In this document: piece by piece, positions 20,463-29,949 of the stretch
How the letters are laid out: each line of letters starts with the position of its first letter
Position numbering within the stretch: position 1 is the stretch's first letter
Origin: Pseudacidovorax intermedius
GTDB lineage: Bacteria; Pseudomonadota; Gammaproteobacteria; Burkholderiales; Burkholderiaceae_C
DNA length: 64,000 nt
Reading direction: 5' to 3'
NCBI RefSeq assembly: GCF_003350475.1
Contig: NZ_QQAV01000001.1
Location: forward strand, 922,836-986,835
The notes under the pieces: generated by a model
What the model was told of the DNA's origin: nothing
Database searches by the model: none
Seen by the model: the letters and a program-made list of their open reading frames with translations, nothing else
Made by a program: the position numbers and the translations under genes

Positions 20463-21294
20463 ATGACCCAGGACTTCGGAGACAGACATGCCGCCACCGC
20501 CACGCCCCTGCTGCGCATCGAGGGGCTGTCGGTGCGCTTCGGCGGCATCGTGGCGCTGGACGGCGTCGGCTTCGACGTGGCCGCCGGCCAGGTCTGCGGC
20601 CTGATCGGGCCCAACGGCGCGGGCAAGAGCACGCTGTTCAACTGCCTTTCGCGGCTGTACGGCTGGCAGGCCGGGCGCATCGCGTTCGCCGGCCGCGCGC
20701 TGGCCACGCTGCCGCGCCACCGCATGGCGGCGCTGGGCATCGGCCGCACCTTCCAGAACCTGGCGCTCTTCGCCAGCATGACGGTGCGCGAGAACGTGCG
20801 CGTGGGCACGCACACCCACCAGCATGCGGGCTTCCTGCGCGATGCGCTGCGCCTGCCCGGCGCACGCCGGCTGGAGGACGAGGCCGAGGCCCGCACCGAG
20901 GAATTCATTGCCCTGCTCGACCTGGGTGCCGTGGCCGACCGCCGCGTCGCCGACCTGCCCTTCGGCACCCAGAAGCGGGTGGAGCTGGCACGCGCGCTGG
21001 CGGCGCGCCCCCGGCTGCTGCTGCTGGACGAGCCTGCCTGCGGCCTCAACCACGAGGAGCTGGAGGGCCTGGGCGACCTGATCCTCGCGCTGCGTGCGCG
21101 GCTGGGCCTGACGGTGCTGCTGGTGGAGCACCACATGGGCCTGGTCATGCGGGTGAGCGACAAGGTGGTCGCGCTTAACTTCGGTCGCAAGATCGCCGAG
21201 GGCACGCCCGAGGCCGTGCGCCGCCATCCCGAGGTGATCCGCGCCTACCTGGGCGACGACGGCGCCGCCGAGCCGGCCCTGGAGGTGCGCCAGC

Positions 21295-21311
<17 letters not shown>
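20463..21311 (+). CDS. livG: Branched-chain-type ABC transporter ATPase, LivG
   Basis: A 282-residue ATPase. Walker A GPNGAGKST is at about 49-57 and Walker B LLLLDEPACGLN near 195. The LivG-type C-terminus (VLLVEHHMGLVMRVSDKVVALNFG ... VIRAYLGDD) is present. The signature motif is degenerate (DLPFGTQKRVELA), as is common in this family. It is the first gene of a livGFHM cluster and overlaps livF by 17 bases. The transporter probably imports a carboxylic acid, not an amino acid, given the surrounding CoA ligase genes. Confidence 0.92.
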
Positions 21312-22020
<709 letters not shown>

Positions 22021-22027
22021 GTACACC

Positions 22028-22900
22028 ATGGACGCATTCCTGCACCAGCTCTTCGCCGGCCTGGCCACGGGCGGCATCTACGCCACCGTCGCGCTGGCGC
22101 TGGTGATGATCTACCAGGCCACGCACCACATCAATTTCGCCCAGGGCGAGATGGCGATGTTCTCCACCTTCATCGCCTGGTCGCTGATGCAGGCGGGGCT
22201 GCCGTACTGGGCGGCCTTCTTCGCCACCGTGGCACTGTCCTTCGTGATGGGCGCGGCGGTGGAATTCGCCATCATCCGGCCGATGCACAAGGCCACCGAC
22301 CTGGCGCAGGTGGTGGTCTTCATCGGGCTGCTGGTGGTCTTCCACAGCCTGGCGGGCTGGCTCTTCGGCTACACGATCAAGGAATTTCCGAGCCCCTTTC
22401 CCAAGGACGCCTGGTACGCCAGCGCACTGATGTCCGCGCACGAGGTGGGCGCCATCGCCGTGGCGCTGGCCATCGTGGCGTTGCTCTTCGGCTTCTTCCG
22501 CCTCACGCCGCTGGGCCTGGCCATGCGGGCCGCGGCGCAGAACCCGGCCTCGTCGCGGCTGGTGGGCATCTCGGTGGGTCGCATGCTGATGCTGGGCTGG
22601 GGCCTGGCCGGCGCCATCGGCGCGGTGGCCGGGATGATGGTGGCGCCGGTGGTCTTCCTCGATCCGCACATGATGACCGGCGTGCTGCTTTATGCCTTCG
22701 CCGGCGCGCTGCTGGGCGGCATCGACAACCCGGTGGGGGCGGTGGTCGGCGGCTTCCTGGTGGGCGTGCTGGAAAACCTGATGGGCAGCTACGTGGTGGG
22801 CACCGAGCTCAAGCTCTCGGTGGCGCTGGTGCTGATCGTGGGCGTGCTCATCGTGCGGCCGGCCGGCCTCATGGGCCGGCGCATCGTCAAGAGGGTCTGA
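22028..22900 (+). CDS. livH: Branched-chain-type ABC transporter permease, LivH
   Basis: A 290-residue inner-membrane permease with about eight hydrophobic segments. It has the LivH family sequence QLFAGLATGGIYATVALAL at the N-terminus, INFAQGEMAMF following, and the conserved GMRAAAQNP-like loop (AMRAAAQNPASSRLVGIS). The ATG at 22028 follows livF directly. It forms the membrane channel with LivM. Confidence 0.92.
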   Translation: MDAFLHQLFAGLATGGIYATVALALVMIYQATHHINFAQGEMAMFSTFIAWSLMQAGLPYWAAFFATVALSFVMGAAVEFAIIRPMHKATDLAQVVVFIGLLVVFHSLAGWLFGYTIKEFPSPFPKDAWYASALMSAHEVGAIAVALAIVALLFGFFRLTPLGLAMRAAAQNPASSRLVGISVGRMLMLGWGLAGAIGAVAGMMVAPVVFLDPHMMTGVLLYAFAGALLGGIDNPVGAVVGGFLVGVLENLMGSYVVGTELKLSVALVLIVGVLIVRPAGLMGRRIVKRV

Positions 22901-22905
22901 ACGTC

Positions 22906-23913
22906 ATGTCCACCTTGCTCAGCTCCGATGCCATGCCGCTGAAGGCAGCGCCCGCGAGGCGGCGGCTCTCGCCCTCATCTGTCTTCGCAGTGGCGTTGAT
23001 CGTGGCCGGCGTGGCTCTGGCCTTCATCGCGCAGGGCTACCAGCTCTTCCAGGCCACCATGGTGCTGGCCTATGCGGTGGCGCTGGTGGGGCTGAACATC
23101 CTCACCGGCTACAACGGCCAGATCTCGCTGGGCCATGGCGCCTTCTACGCCATCGGCGCCTATGCGGCCGGCATCCTCATGGACCGCGGCGGCGTGCCCT
23201 ACTGGCTCGCAGTGCCGGCTGCGGGCGCCGTGAGCCTGGGGGTGGGCTACCTCTTCGGCCGGCCGGCGCTCAAGCTCGAAGGCCTGTATCTGGCGCTGGC
23301 CACCTTTGCGCTGGGCGTGGCCATGCCGCAACTGCTCAAGTACAAGCACCTGGAGGCCTGGACCGGTGGCGTGGGCGGCATCGTGCTGACCAAGCCGGAG
23401 GCGCCATGGGGCCTGCCGCTGGATGCCGACCAGTGGTTCTACCTCTATGCGCTGGCGGTGGCGGTGCTGCTGTTCTGGGGCGCGCGCAACCTGATCGACA
23501 GCGGCAGCGGCCTGGCGCTGCGGGCCATCCGCGACCACGGCATGGCGGCCGAGGCCATGGGCGTGAACAACGCGCATGCCAAGTCCATGGCCTTTGCCGT
23601 CTCCGCCGGCTACACCGGCGTGGGCGGCGCGCTGGCGGCCATCGCGGTGCAGTTCGTGGCGCCGGATTCCTTCACCTTCTTCCTCTCCATCTCGCTGCTG
23701 GTGGGCATCGTGGTGGGCGGCGTGGGCACGCTGTGGGGGGCGCTGTTCGGCGCCCTGTTCATCCTCTTCGTGCCGGGGCTGGCCGAGCAGGTGTCCAAGT
23801 CCGCACCCTGGGCCGTGTACGGCGTGGTGCTGATCCTCTTCATGTTCGTGATGCCCGGCGGGGTGATGGGGCTGCTGCACCGGCTGCGGACCCGGCTCGC
23901 GCGCCGGCGCTGA
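22906..23913 (+). CDS. livM: Branched-chain-type ABC transporter permease, LivM
   Basis: A 335-residue permease with an N-terminal extension before about nine hydrophobic segments. Signature stretches are LNILTGYNGQISLGHGAFYAIGAYAAG and RAIRDHGMAAEAMGVN (the EAA-like loop). It begins five bases after livH stops. With LivH and the two ATPases it completes an importer; the matching periplasmic binding protein is encoded at 24910. Confidence 0.92.
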   Translation: MSTLLSSDAMPLKAAPARRRLSPSSVFAVALIVAGVALAFIAQGYQLFQATMVLAYAVALVGLNILTGYNGQISLGHGAFYAIGAYAAGILMDRGGVPYWLAVPAAGAVSLGVGYLFGRPALKLEGLYLALATFALGVAMPQLLKYKHLEAWTGGVGGIVLTKPEAPWGLPLDADQWFYLYALAVAVLLFWGARNLIDSGSGLALRAIRDHGMAAEAMGVNNAHAKSMAFAVSAGYTGVGGALAAIAVQFVAPDSFTFFLSISLLVGIVVGGVGTLWGALFGALFILFVPGLAEQVSKSAPWAVYGVVLILFMFVMPGGVMGLLHRLRTRLARRR

Positions 23914-23953
23914 GCCCTCTTTGCCTCGACCTTCAACGCCCAAGGAAAGCCGC

Positions 23954-24778
23954 ATGACCGCCGACACCGACACCGTGCTCCGACTGCACCGCCACGACGA
24001 GGTGGCCGTGCTCACGCTGTGCAACACCGCCCGCCTCAATCCGCTGGGCATCGGCCTGCAGCAGCAGCTGCGCGCGCGGCTGGCCGAACTGGCCGCCGAT
24101 ACCGGCGTGCGCGCCCTGGTGCTCACCGGCGAAGGCAAGGGCTTCTGCGTGGGCGCCGATCTGCAATCCATGGGCGGCGTGCCGGCCGACGATGGGCGCA
24201 CGCTGGGCGCGCACACGGCGGACACCATGCATGCGCTCTCCAACCGGCTCATCCTCGACCTGCAGGCCCTGCCCATGCCCGTGGTCTGCGCCGTCAACGG
24301 CGCGGCGGCGGGCGCCGGTGCCGGCCTGGCGCTGGCGGGCGACTTCACGCTCATGGCCCGCTCGGCCTACTTCTTCCTGCCCTTCCTGCCGCGGCTGGGC
24401 ATCGTGCCCGACCTGGGCACCACCTGGTTCATCGAACGCCGGCTGGGCCGCGCACGGGCCATGGGCCTGGCGCTGCTGGGCGAGCGCCTGTCGGCCCAGC
24501 AGGCGCTGGACTGGGGCTTGGTGTGGGGGTGCGCGGACGATGCCGTGCTGCAGGACGAGGCGCTCGCCCTCGCCCGCCGCCTGGCGCGCCTGCCCGCCCA
24601 TGCCGCGATGGAGGCGCGCCGCGCATTGGACGCCGCCGCCACCGGCAGCCTGGCCGACCAGTTGCATTACGAGGCCGAGCGCCAGCGCGAGCTGATCGAC
24701 GGTGCCGCCTTCGCGGAGGGCGTGCGCGCCTTCGTGCAGAAGCGCGAGCCCGTGTTCCCGCCCCGCAGCGCAGGCTGA
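23954..24778 (+). CDS. Crotonase-family enoyl-CoA isomerase/hydratase (PaaG-like)
   Basis: A 274-residue crotonase. The oxyanion-hole region GKGFCVGADLQS and NGAAAGAGAGLALAGDF are followed by FLPRLGIVPDLGTTWF. There Asp of VPDLG occupies the acid position typical of PaaG-type isomerases, and the two hydratase glutamates are absent. I infer double-bond isomerisation rather than hydration. It follows livM by 40 bases behind AAGGAAAG and is probably the last gene of the liv unit. Confidence 0.85.
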   Translation: MTADTDTVLRLHRHDEVAVLTLCNTARLNPLGIGLQQQLRARLAELAADTGVRALVLTGEGKGFCVGADLQSMGGVPADDGRTLGAHTADTMHALSNRLILDLQALPMPVVCAVNGAAAGAGAGLALAGDFTLMARSAYFFLPFLPRLGIVPDLGTTWFIERRLGRARAMGLALLGERLSAQQALDWGLVWGCADDAVLQDEALALARRLARLPAHAAMEARRALDAAATGSLADQLHYEAERQRELIDGAAFAEGVRAFVQKREPVFPPRSAG

Positions 24779-24798
24779 TTCCCCATGCGCCCGCCCAA

Positions 24799-24814
24799 TC
24801 GTCGGAACCGACGA
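24799..24814. promoter_or_regulatory. TCGTC-N6-GACGA operator, site 3
   Basis: TCGTCGGAACCGACGA is a perfect inverted repeat, fully palindromic over TCGTCGG/CCGACGA. CGATTCCTA starts 17 bases after it, exactly as at site 1, and the -10-like TACCAT (24838-24843) starts at 24 bases. The binding-protein ATG is 95 bases downstream. Confidence 0.72.
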
Positions 24815-24909
24815 TGGGCATCGGCAGAGGCGATTCCTACCATCGCCTCGCGACCCCACACCAAGGCCCACACCACACAGAACGGGCCGACGACAACCAG
24901 GAGACAACC

Positions 24910-26124
24910 ATGCGCCTTTCCATCGCACGCGGCCTGGGGGCCGCGCTCGCCACCTTCTCGCTGCTGGCCCTGGCGCCTGCCGCGCAGGCCCAGAAGAAGT
25001 ACGACACCGGGGCCAGCGACACCGAGATCAAGGTCGGCAACTTCGTGCCCTACTCCGGCCCGGCCTCGGCCTACGGCACCATCGGCAAGACCCATGCGGC
25101 CTACTTCGCCAAGCTCAATGCCGAGGGCGGCATCAACGGCCGCAAGATCACCTACCTGTCGGCCGACGATGCCTACAACCCGGCGCAGAGCGTGGAGCAG
25201 ACCCGCAAGCTGGTCGAGCGCGACGGCGTGCTGCTGATGTTCGGCGCGCTGGGCACCTCGCACAACCAGGCCGTGCAGCGCTACATGAACCAGCGCAAGG
25301 TGCCGCAGCTGTTCGTCTCCACCGGCGCCACGCGCTGGGGCGACCCCAAGACCTTCCCGTGGACCATGGGCTGGCAGCCCACCTACCAGCTCGAAGGCGC
25401 GCTCTTCGCGCGCCACATCATGGCCAACCGGCCCAATGCCAAGGTCGGCATCCTGATGCAGAACGACGACTTCGGAAAGGACTACCTCAAGGGCGTGATG
25501 GACGGCTTCGGCGACAAGGCCAAGCAGTTCGTCGTGAGCCAGCAGACCTACGAGGTGACCGACCCGACGGTGGACAGCCAGATGGTCGCGCTCAAGGGCT
25601 CGGGCGCCGACACCTTCATCAACATCACCACGCCCAAGTTCGCGGCCCAGTCCATCCGCAAGGCCGCCGACATCGGCTGGAAGCCGGCCCACTACCTGGT
25701 GAGCGTGTCGCTGTCGATCAGCTCGGTCATCAAGCCGGCCGGTGCCGACAACGCGCAGGGCATCATCACCGCCACCTACCTGCGCGAGCCCTCGGACCCG
25801 GGCAACCAGGGCACGCGCGAGCTGGCCGACTACCTGGCCTTCATGAAGCAGTACTACCCGGCGGGCGACCCGAACGACTCGCTCAACGTCATCGGCTACT
25901 CGCAGGCCCAGACGCTGGCCGAGGTGCTGCGCCGCTGCGGCGACGACCTGACCCGCGCCAACGTCATGAAGCAGGCCGCGAGCCTGAAGATGGCGCTGCC
26001 CATGCTCTACCCGGGCATCACGCTCAGCACGGGTGCCGACGACTTCTTCCCCATCAAGAAGATGCAGCCGGTGCGCTTCGATGGCACGCGCTACGTGCCC
26101 TTCGGCGAGCTGCTCGGCAGCTGA
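24910..26124 (+). CDS. Periplasmic ligand-binding protein of the Liv-type transporter
   Basis: A 404-residue type I periplasmic-binding protein (LivJ/LivK class). The signal peptide (MRLSIARGLGAALATFSLLA ... AQAQ, about 27 residues) is followed by KVGNFVPYSGPASAYGTIG, which matches the family. The protein is longer than amino-acid-specific LivK and resembles members that bind aromatic or acyl carboxylates in catabolic clusters. The strong ribosome-binding site (AGGAGAC) and upstream operator suggest high, inducible expression. It heads a unit with the AlkK-like ligase and thioesterase genes. Confidence 0.9.
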   Translation: MRLSIARGLGAALATFSLLALAPAAQAQKKYDTGASDTEIKVGNFVPYSGPASAYGTIGKTHAAYFAKLNAEGGINGRKITYLSADDAYNPAQSVEQTRKLVERDGVLLMFGALGTSHNQAVQRYMNQRKVPQLFVSTGATRWGDPKTFPWTMGWQPTYQLEGALFARHIMANRPNAKVGILMQNDDFGKDYLKGVMDGFGDKAKQFVVSQQTYEVTDPTVDSQMVALKGSGADTFINITTPKFAAQSIRKAADIGWKPAHYLVSVSLSISSVIKPAGADNAQGIITATYLREPSDPGNQGTRELADYLAFMKQYYPAGDPNDSLNVIGYSQAQTLAEVLRRCGDDLTRANVMKQAASLKMALPMLYPGITLSTGADDFFPIKKMQPVRFDGTRYVPFGELLGS

Positions 26125-26163
26125 GCCGCCACCGCACCGCAACCGCATCCAGGAGACACCCCC

Positions 26164-27813
26164 ATGTCCGAACCCCTCTTCGGCCTGATGCAGGACCGCC
26201 CGCTGCTGATCTCTTCGCTCATCGAGCATGCGGCGCGCTTCCATCCGCGCACCGAGATCGTCTCGCGCCTGCCCGAGGGCGGCACGCACCGCACCGACTG
26301 GCTGGGCGTGCGCAATGCCGCCTGCCGCATCGCCAATGCGCTGCAGTCGCTGGGCATCCAGCGCGGCGAGCGTGTCGCCACGCTGGCCTGGAACAGCTGG
26401 CGCCACCTGGCGCTGTACTTCGGCGTCTCGGGCACAGGCGCCGTGCTGCACACCGTCAACCCGCGGCTCTTTCCGGAGCAGATCGAGTACATCGCCAACC
26501 ATGCCGAAGACCGCGTGCTGTTCTTCGACGTGACCTTCGCGCCGCTGGTGCAGAAGCTGGCACCGAAGCTCAAGACGGTGAAGACCTACGTCTGCATGAG
26601 CTCGCGCGAGCACATGCCGGCGCTGGATCTGCCCGACCTGCGCTGCTGGGACGAGCTGCTCGCCGCCCAGAGCGAGCAGTACGACTGGCCCGACTTCGAC
26701 GAGCGCACCGCCTCTTCGCTCTGCTACACGTCCGGCACCACCGGCAATCCCAAGGGTGTGCTCTATTCGCACCGCTCGACCATGCTGCACACGCTGATGG
26801 AGCTGGCGCCCGACACCTTCGGCATCAGCTCGCGCGAGACGGTGATGCTGATCGTGCCCATGTTCCATGCCAACGGCTGGGGCACGCCCTATGCGGCGGC
26901 CATGGTGGGCACGCGGCTGGTGTTTCCGGGGCCGCACATGGACGGCGAGAGCGTCTACACGCTGATGAAGGACGAGCGGGTCACCTTCTCGCAGGGCGTG
27001 CCCACGGTGTGGCTGATGCTCTTCCAGTACCTGGACGCGCACCCCGAGATCGACCCGCGCGCGCTGGGCGTCAAGATGATCGGCATCGGCGGTGCCGCCG
27101 TGCCGCGCGCCATGCTGGAGCGCTTCGAGAAGCAGTTCGGCGCCCAGGTGGTTCAGGGCTGGGGCATGACCGAGACCAGCCCCATCGGCGTCATCAGCAA
27201 GCTGCTGCCCAAGCATGACAGCATGGCCGAGGACGAACTGGTCAAGGTCAAGCTCAAGCAGGGCCGCGGCGTGTGGGGCGTGGACCTCAAGCTGGTCGAC
27301 GACATGGGCGAGGTGCAGCCCTGGGACGGCCAGTCGCGCGGCCACCTGCGCGTGCGGGGCCCGTGGATCGCCTCGGGCTATTTCAAGGGCGAGGGCGGAT
27401 CGCCGATGGACGACGAGGGCTACTTCAGCACCGGCGACGTGGCCACCATCGACACCGACGGCTACCTGCAGCTGGTGGACCGGGCCAAGGACGTGATCAA
27501 GTCCGGCGGCGAGTGGATCTCGTCCATCGACGTCGAGAACGCGGCCATGGGCCATCCGGGCGTGGCCGAGGCGGCCATCATCGGCGTGGCCCATCCCAAG
27601 TGGCAGGAGCGCCCGCTGCTGCTGGTGGTGCCGCGCGCGGGCCATCAGCCCACCAAGGAATCGGTGCTCGACTTCCTGGCCAGCCGCATCGCCAAGTGGT
27701 GGCTGCCCGATGACGTGATCGTGGTGCCCGAGTTGCCCCACACGGCCACGGGCAAGCTGCTCAAGACGCGGCTGCGCGAGCAGTACCGCGACTACCGGCT
27801 GCCCACGGCATGA
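26164..27813 (+). CDS. Medium-chain acyl-CoA ligase, AlkK-like
   Basis: A 549-residue adenylate-forming enzyme. The phosphate-binding loop is [19 protein letters not shown] (about residues 189-207), the adenine-binding WGMTETSP follows, and the C-terminal domain has [15 protein letters not shown] and the catalytic Lys in [10 protein letters not shown]. Stretches such as [19 protein letters not shown] and INPRLF-like [19 protein letters not shown] are close to Pseudomonas AlkK as I remember it. It activates the imported acid to its CoA ester. The downstream thioesterase gene overlaps it by four bases. Confidence 0.9.
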   Translation: MSEPLFGLMQDRPLLISSLIEHAARFHPRTEIVSRLPEGGTHRTDWLGVRNAACRIANALQSLGIQRGERVATLAWNSWRHLALYFGVSGTGAVLHTVNPRLFPEQIEYIANHAEDRVLFFDVTFAPLVQKLAPKLKTVKTYVCMSSREHMPALDLPDLRCWDELLAAQSEQYDWPDFDERTASSLCYTSGTTGNPKGVLYSHRSTMLHTLMELAPDTFGISSRETVMLIVPMFHANGWGTPYAAAMVGTRLVFPGPHMDGESVYTLMKDERVTFSQGVPTVWLMLFQYLDAHPEIDPRALGVKMIGIGGAAVPRAMLERFEKQFGAQVVQGWGMTETSPIGVISKLLPKHDSMAEDELVKVKLKQGRGVWGVDLKLVDDMGEVQPWDGQSRGHLRVRGPWIASGYFKGEGGSPMDDEGYFSTGDVATIDTDGYLQLVDRAKDVIKSGGEWISSIDVENAAMGHPGVAEAAIIGVAHPKWQERPLLLVVPRAGHQPTKESVLDFLASRIAKWWLPDDVIVVPELPHTATGKLLKTRLREQYRDYRLPTA

Positions 27814-28724
27814 GCGGTGTTGCCGCCCCTCCTCACGAAGCCATGCGCCGCCAGGGCTGGCGCCAAGCGCGCGAGGCCTACGGCTGGCATACGACCCTGG
27901 CGCCGAGGCATGCCGACCTGGACCTGCTGCGGCACCTGAACAATGCCGCGGTGATCGGCCTGCACATCGAGGCGCGCGTCCGCTGGCTCGATGCGGTGCT
28001 GCTGCAGCCCGCGGGCGATGGTCTGCGCCTGCGACCCGCCGGGCTGTGGACGGACTTCCTGGCCGAGGGCACCTATCCCGAGGCGCTGGAGGCTGGCGTG
28101 GCGCTGCTGTGTGTCGATGCCGAGGCGGCCCACATCGCCACGGCCCTCTTCCAGCAGGGCCGCTGCATCGGCCTGCAGCACACCGAGCTGGCGGCCTGGC
28201 AGGACGGCGAGCGCGTGCCGCTGCCCGCGGCGCTCGTGCAGCAGCTGCGCCTGCACGAACAGCCGCGCCCCTTGCCCGCGGAGGTGCATGCGGCCTTCGG
28301 TGCGCCCGCCACCCAGGCCATCGAGGAGCTGCTGGCCACCCGGTACGCCGATGTCGACGCCGAAGGACTGCTGTCGGATGTGGCACTGGCCCGCTACCTG
28401 GAGCACGGCCGCTCCCGCTGGTGGCTGGATGGCGGCGCCGATCCCAGCCGGCTGCCGCTCACGGGCGGCGTCGATGTGATGGTGGCCCACATTGCCCTGC
28501 GCATGCACCGCGCCACCCCCGTGCCGGTCACCTGGCGCCTGCGTACCGGCGTGCAGGCGCTCGGCCGCAGTTCGGTGGTGCTGCGCTGCCGGCTGTTCGA
28601 TGGCGCAGCGCTACAGGCCGACAGCGAGGCCGTGCTGGTGGCCATCGACCCGGCCACGCACCGGCCGGCGCCGCTGCCCGAGGCGGTGCGCGAACGTTGG
28701 TCCGCATTGCTGCCGGTCGCCTGA
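27810..28724 (+). CDS. Double-hotdog acyl-CoA thioesterase-like protein
   Basis: A 304-residue protein with two hotdog halves. Each opens with a 4HBT-like motif: RHADLDLLRHLNNAAVIGLH near residue 33 and RYADVDAEGLLSDVALARYL near 178. The first has the conserved Asp-x-x-x-His-Asn pattern, and the second has lost the HN pair. The gene overlaps the ligase stop (ATGA), so an enzyme that hydrolyses CoA esters is made together with one that forms them. It may release CoA from dead-end intermediates. Function is inferred from fold only. Confidence 0.75.
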   Translation: MSGVAAPPHEAMRRQGWRQAREAYGWHTTLAPRHADLDLLRHLNNAAVIGLHIEARVRWLDAVLLQPAGDGLRLRPAGLWTDFLAEGTYPEALEAGVALLCVDAEAAHIATALFQQGRCIGLQHTELAAWQDGERVPLPAALVQQLRLHEQPRPLPAEVHAAFGAPATQAIEELLATRYADVDAEGLLSDVALARYLEHGRSRWWLDGGADPSRLPLTGGVDVMVAHIALRMHRATPVPVTWRLRTGVQALGRSSVVLRCRLFDGAALQADSEAVLVAIDPATHRPAPLPEAVRERWSALLPVA

Positions 28725-28741
28725 AGCGCGACGCGGCACTT

Positions 28742-28757
28742 TCGTCCGTTCCGACGA
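28742..28757. promoter_or_regulatory. TCGTC-N6-GACGA operator, site 4
   Basis: TCGTCCGTTCCGACGA is a perfect 5-base-arm inverted repeat starting 18 bases after the thioesterase stop. A -10-like CATGAT (28782-28787) starts 25 bases after it. The racemase ATG is 89 bases from the repeat. Confidence 0.68.
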
Positions 28758-28846
28758 TTCCGGGCCCGGCGCCGGCTGCGCCATGATCGGGGCAGGGACC
28801 GGCGACAAGGCCGGCCCGCGCCATGCACACACAAGGAGACAACGCG

Positions 28847-29929
28847 ATGGCAGGTCCGCTCCACGGCGTCCGGGTGGTCGAGTTCGCCGGCCTGGGCCCC
28901 GGCCCCTTCTGCGCCATGCTGCTGGCCGACCTGGGCGCGGAGGTGCTGCGCATCGTCCGACCCGGCGTCGCGCCCGACCCGCAGGACATCACCACCCGCA
29001 GCCGCCGGCAGGTGGCCATCGATCTGCGCGGCCCCGACGGCCAGGCGGCGGCGCTGGCACTGATCGACAAGGCCGATCTGCTGGTGGAGGGCTTCCGCCC
29101 CGGGGTGATGGAACGCCTGGGCCTGGGCCCCGACGACTGCCTGGCCCGCAACCCGCGGCTGGTCTACGGCCGCATGACCGGCTGGGGCCAGCACGGTCCG
29201 CTGGCCAAGGCGGCCGGGCACGACATCAACTACATCGCGATCAGCGGCGCCCTGCATGCCATCGGCCGCGCGGGCGAGGCGCCGGTGCCGCCGCTCAACT
29301 ACGTGGGCGACTTCGGCGGCGGCGGCATGCTGCTGGCCGTGGGCCTGCTGGCCGCCCTGCACGAGGCGGGCCGCAGCGGCCGTGGCCAGGTCATCGATGC
29401 GGCCATGACCGACGGCACGGCGCTGCTGTCGGCCTTCATGTACGGCTTCAAGGCCAAGGGCCAGTGGAGCAACCAGCGCGGCGAGAACATGCTGGACGGC
29501 GGGGCCCACTTCTACGACACCTATGCCTGCGCCGACGGCAAGTACGTGGCCATCGGCGCCATCGAGCCGCAGTTCTATGCCGAGCTGCGCGAGCGCTGCG
29601 GCATCCACGATCCCCTCTTCGACGGCCAGATGGACCCGGCCCGCTGGCCGCTGCTCAAGCTGCGGCTGGCCGACGTGTTCCGCACCCGCACGCGCGACGA
29701 ATGGTGCGCCCTGCTCGAAGGCACCGACGCCTGCTTCGCGCCTGTGCTGGACTGGGACGAGGCGCCGCAGCATGCGCACAACCGCGCGCGCGGCACCTTC
29801 ACCGAGGTCGATGGCGTGGTGCAGCCGGCGCCGGCGCCGCGCTTCTCGCGCAGCACGCCGACGGAGCCCATGGCCCCGCAGGCCGCCAGCCTGGACGAGG
29901 TGCTGGCCGCCTGGGGCGCGAAGGTCTGA
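28847..29929 (+). CDS. Alpha-methylacyl-CoA racemase (CaiB/BaiF fold)
   Basis: A 360-residue member of the family III CoA-transferase fold, started at ATG 28847 behind AAGGAGAC; an ATG at 28823 lies upstream of that site. The racemase catalytic residues appear in place: His125 (AGHDINY), Asp155 (GDFGGG) and Glu240 (GAIEPQF). These correspond one by one to His126, Asp156 and Glu241 of the Mycobacterium racemase, offset by one. It would interconvert (R)- and (S)-2-methylacyl-CoA so that a stereospecific dehydrogenase can act. It is first in a six-gene unit with ligase, dehydrogenase, crotonases and a reductase. Confidence 0.88.
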   Translation: MAGPLHGVRVVEFAGLGPGPFCAMLLADLGAEVLRIVRPGVAPDPQDITTRSRRQVAIDLRGPDGQAAALALIDKADLLVEGFRPGVMERLGLGPDDCLARNPRLVYGRMTGWGQHGPLAKAAGHDINYIAISGALHAIGRAGEAPVPPLNYVGDFGGGGMLLAVGLLAALHEAGRSGRGQVIDAAMTDGTALLSAFMYGFKAKGQWSNQRGENMLDGGAHFYDTYACADGKYVAIGAIEPQFYAELRERCGIHDPLFDGQMDPARWPLLKLRLADVFRTRTRDEWCALLEGTDACFAPVLDWDEAPQHAHNRARGTFTEVDGVVQPAPAPRFSRSTPTEPMAPQAASLDEVLAAWGAKV

Positions 29930-29949
29930 CGGCCGCGGAGCGCACGGCC

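Noticed and set aside
28847-29929. Formyl-CoA or carnitine CoA-transferase activity for the CaiB-fold gene
   Set aside because: The residues match the racemase set (His125, Asp155, Glu240), so the transferase reading is less likely.
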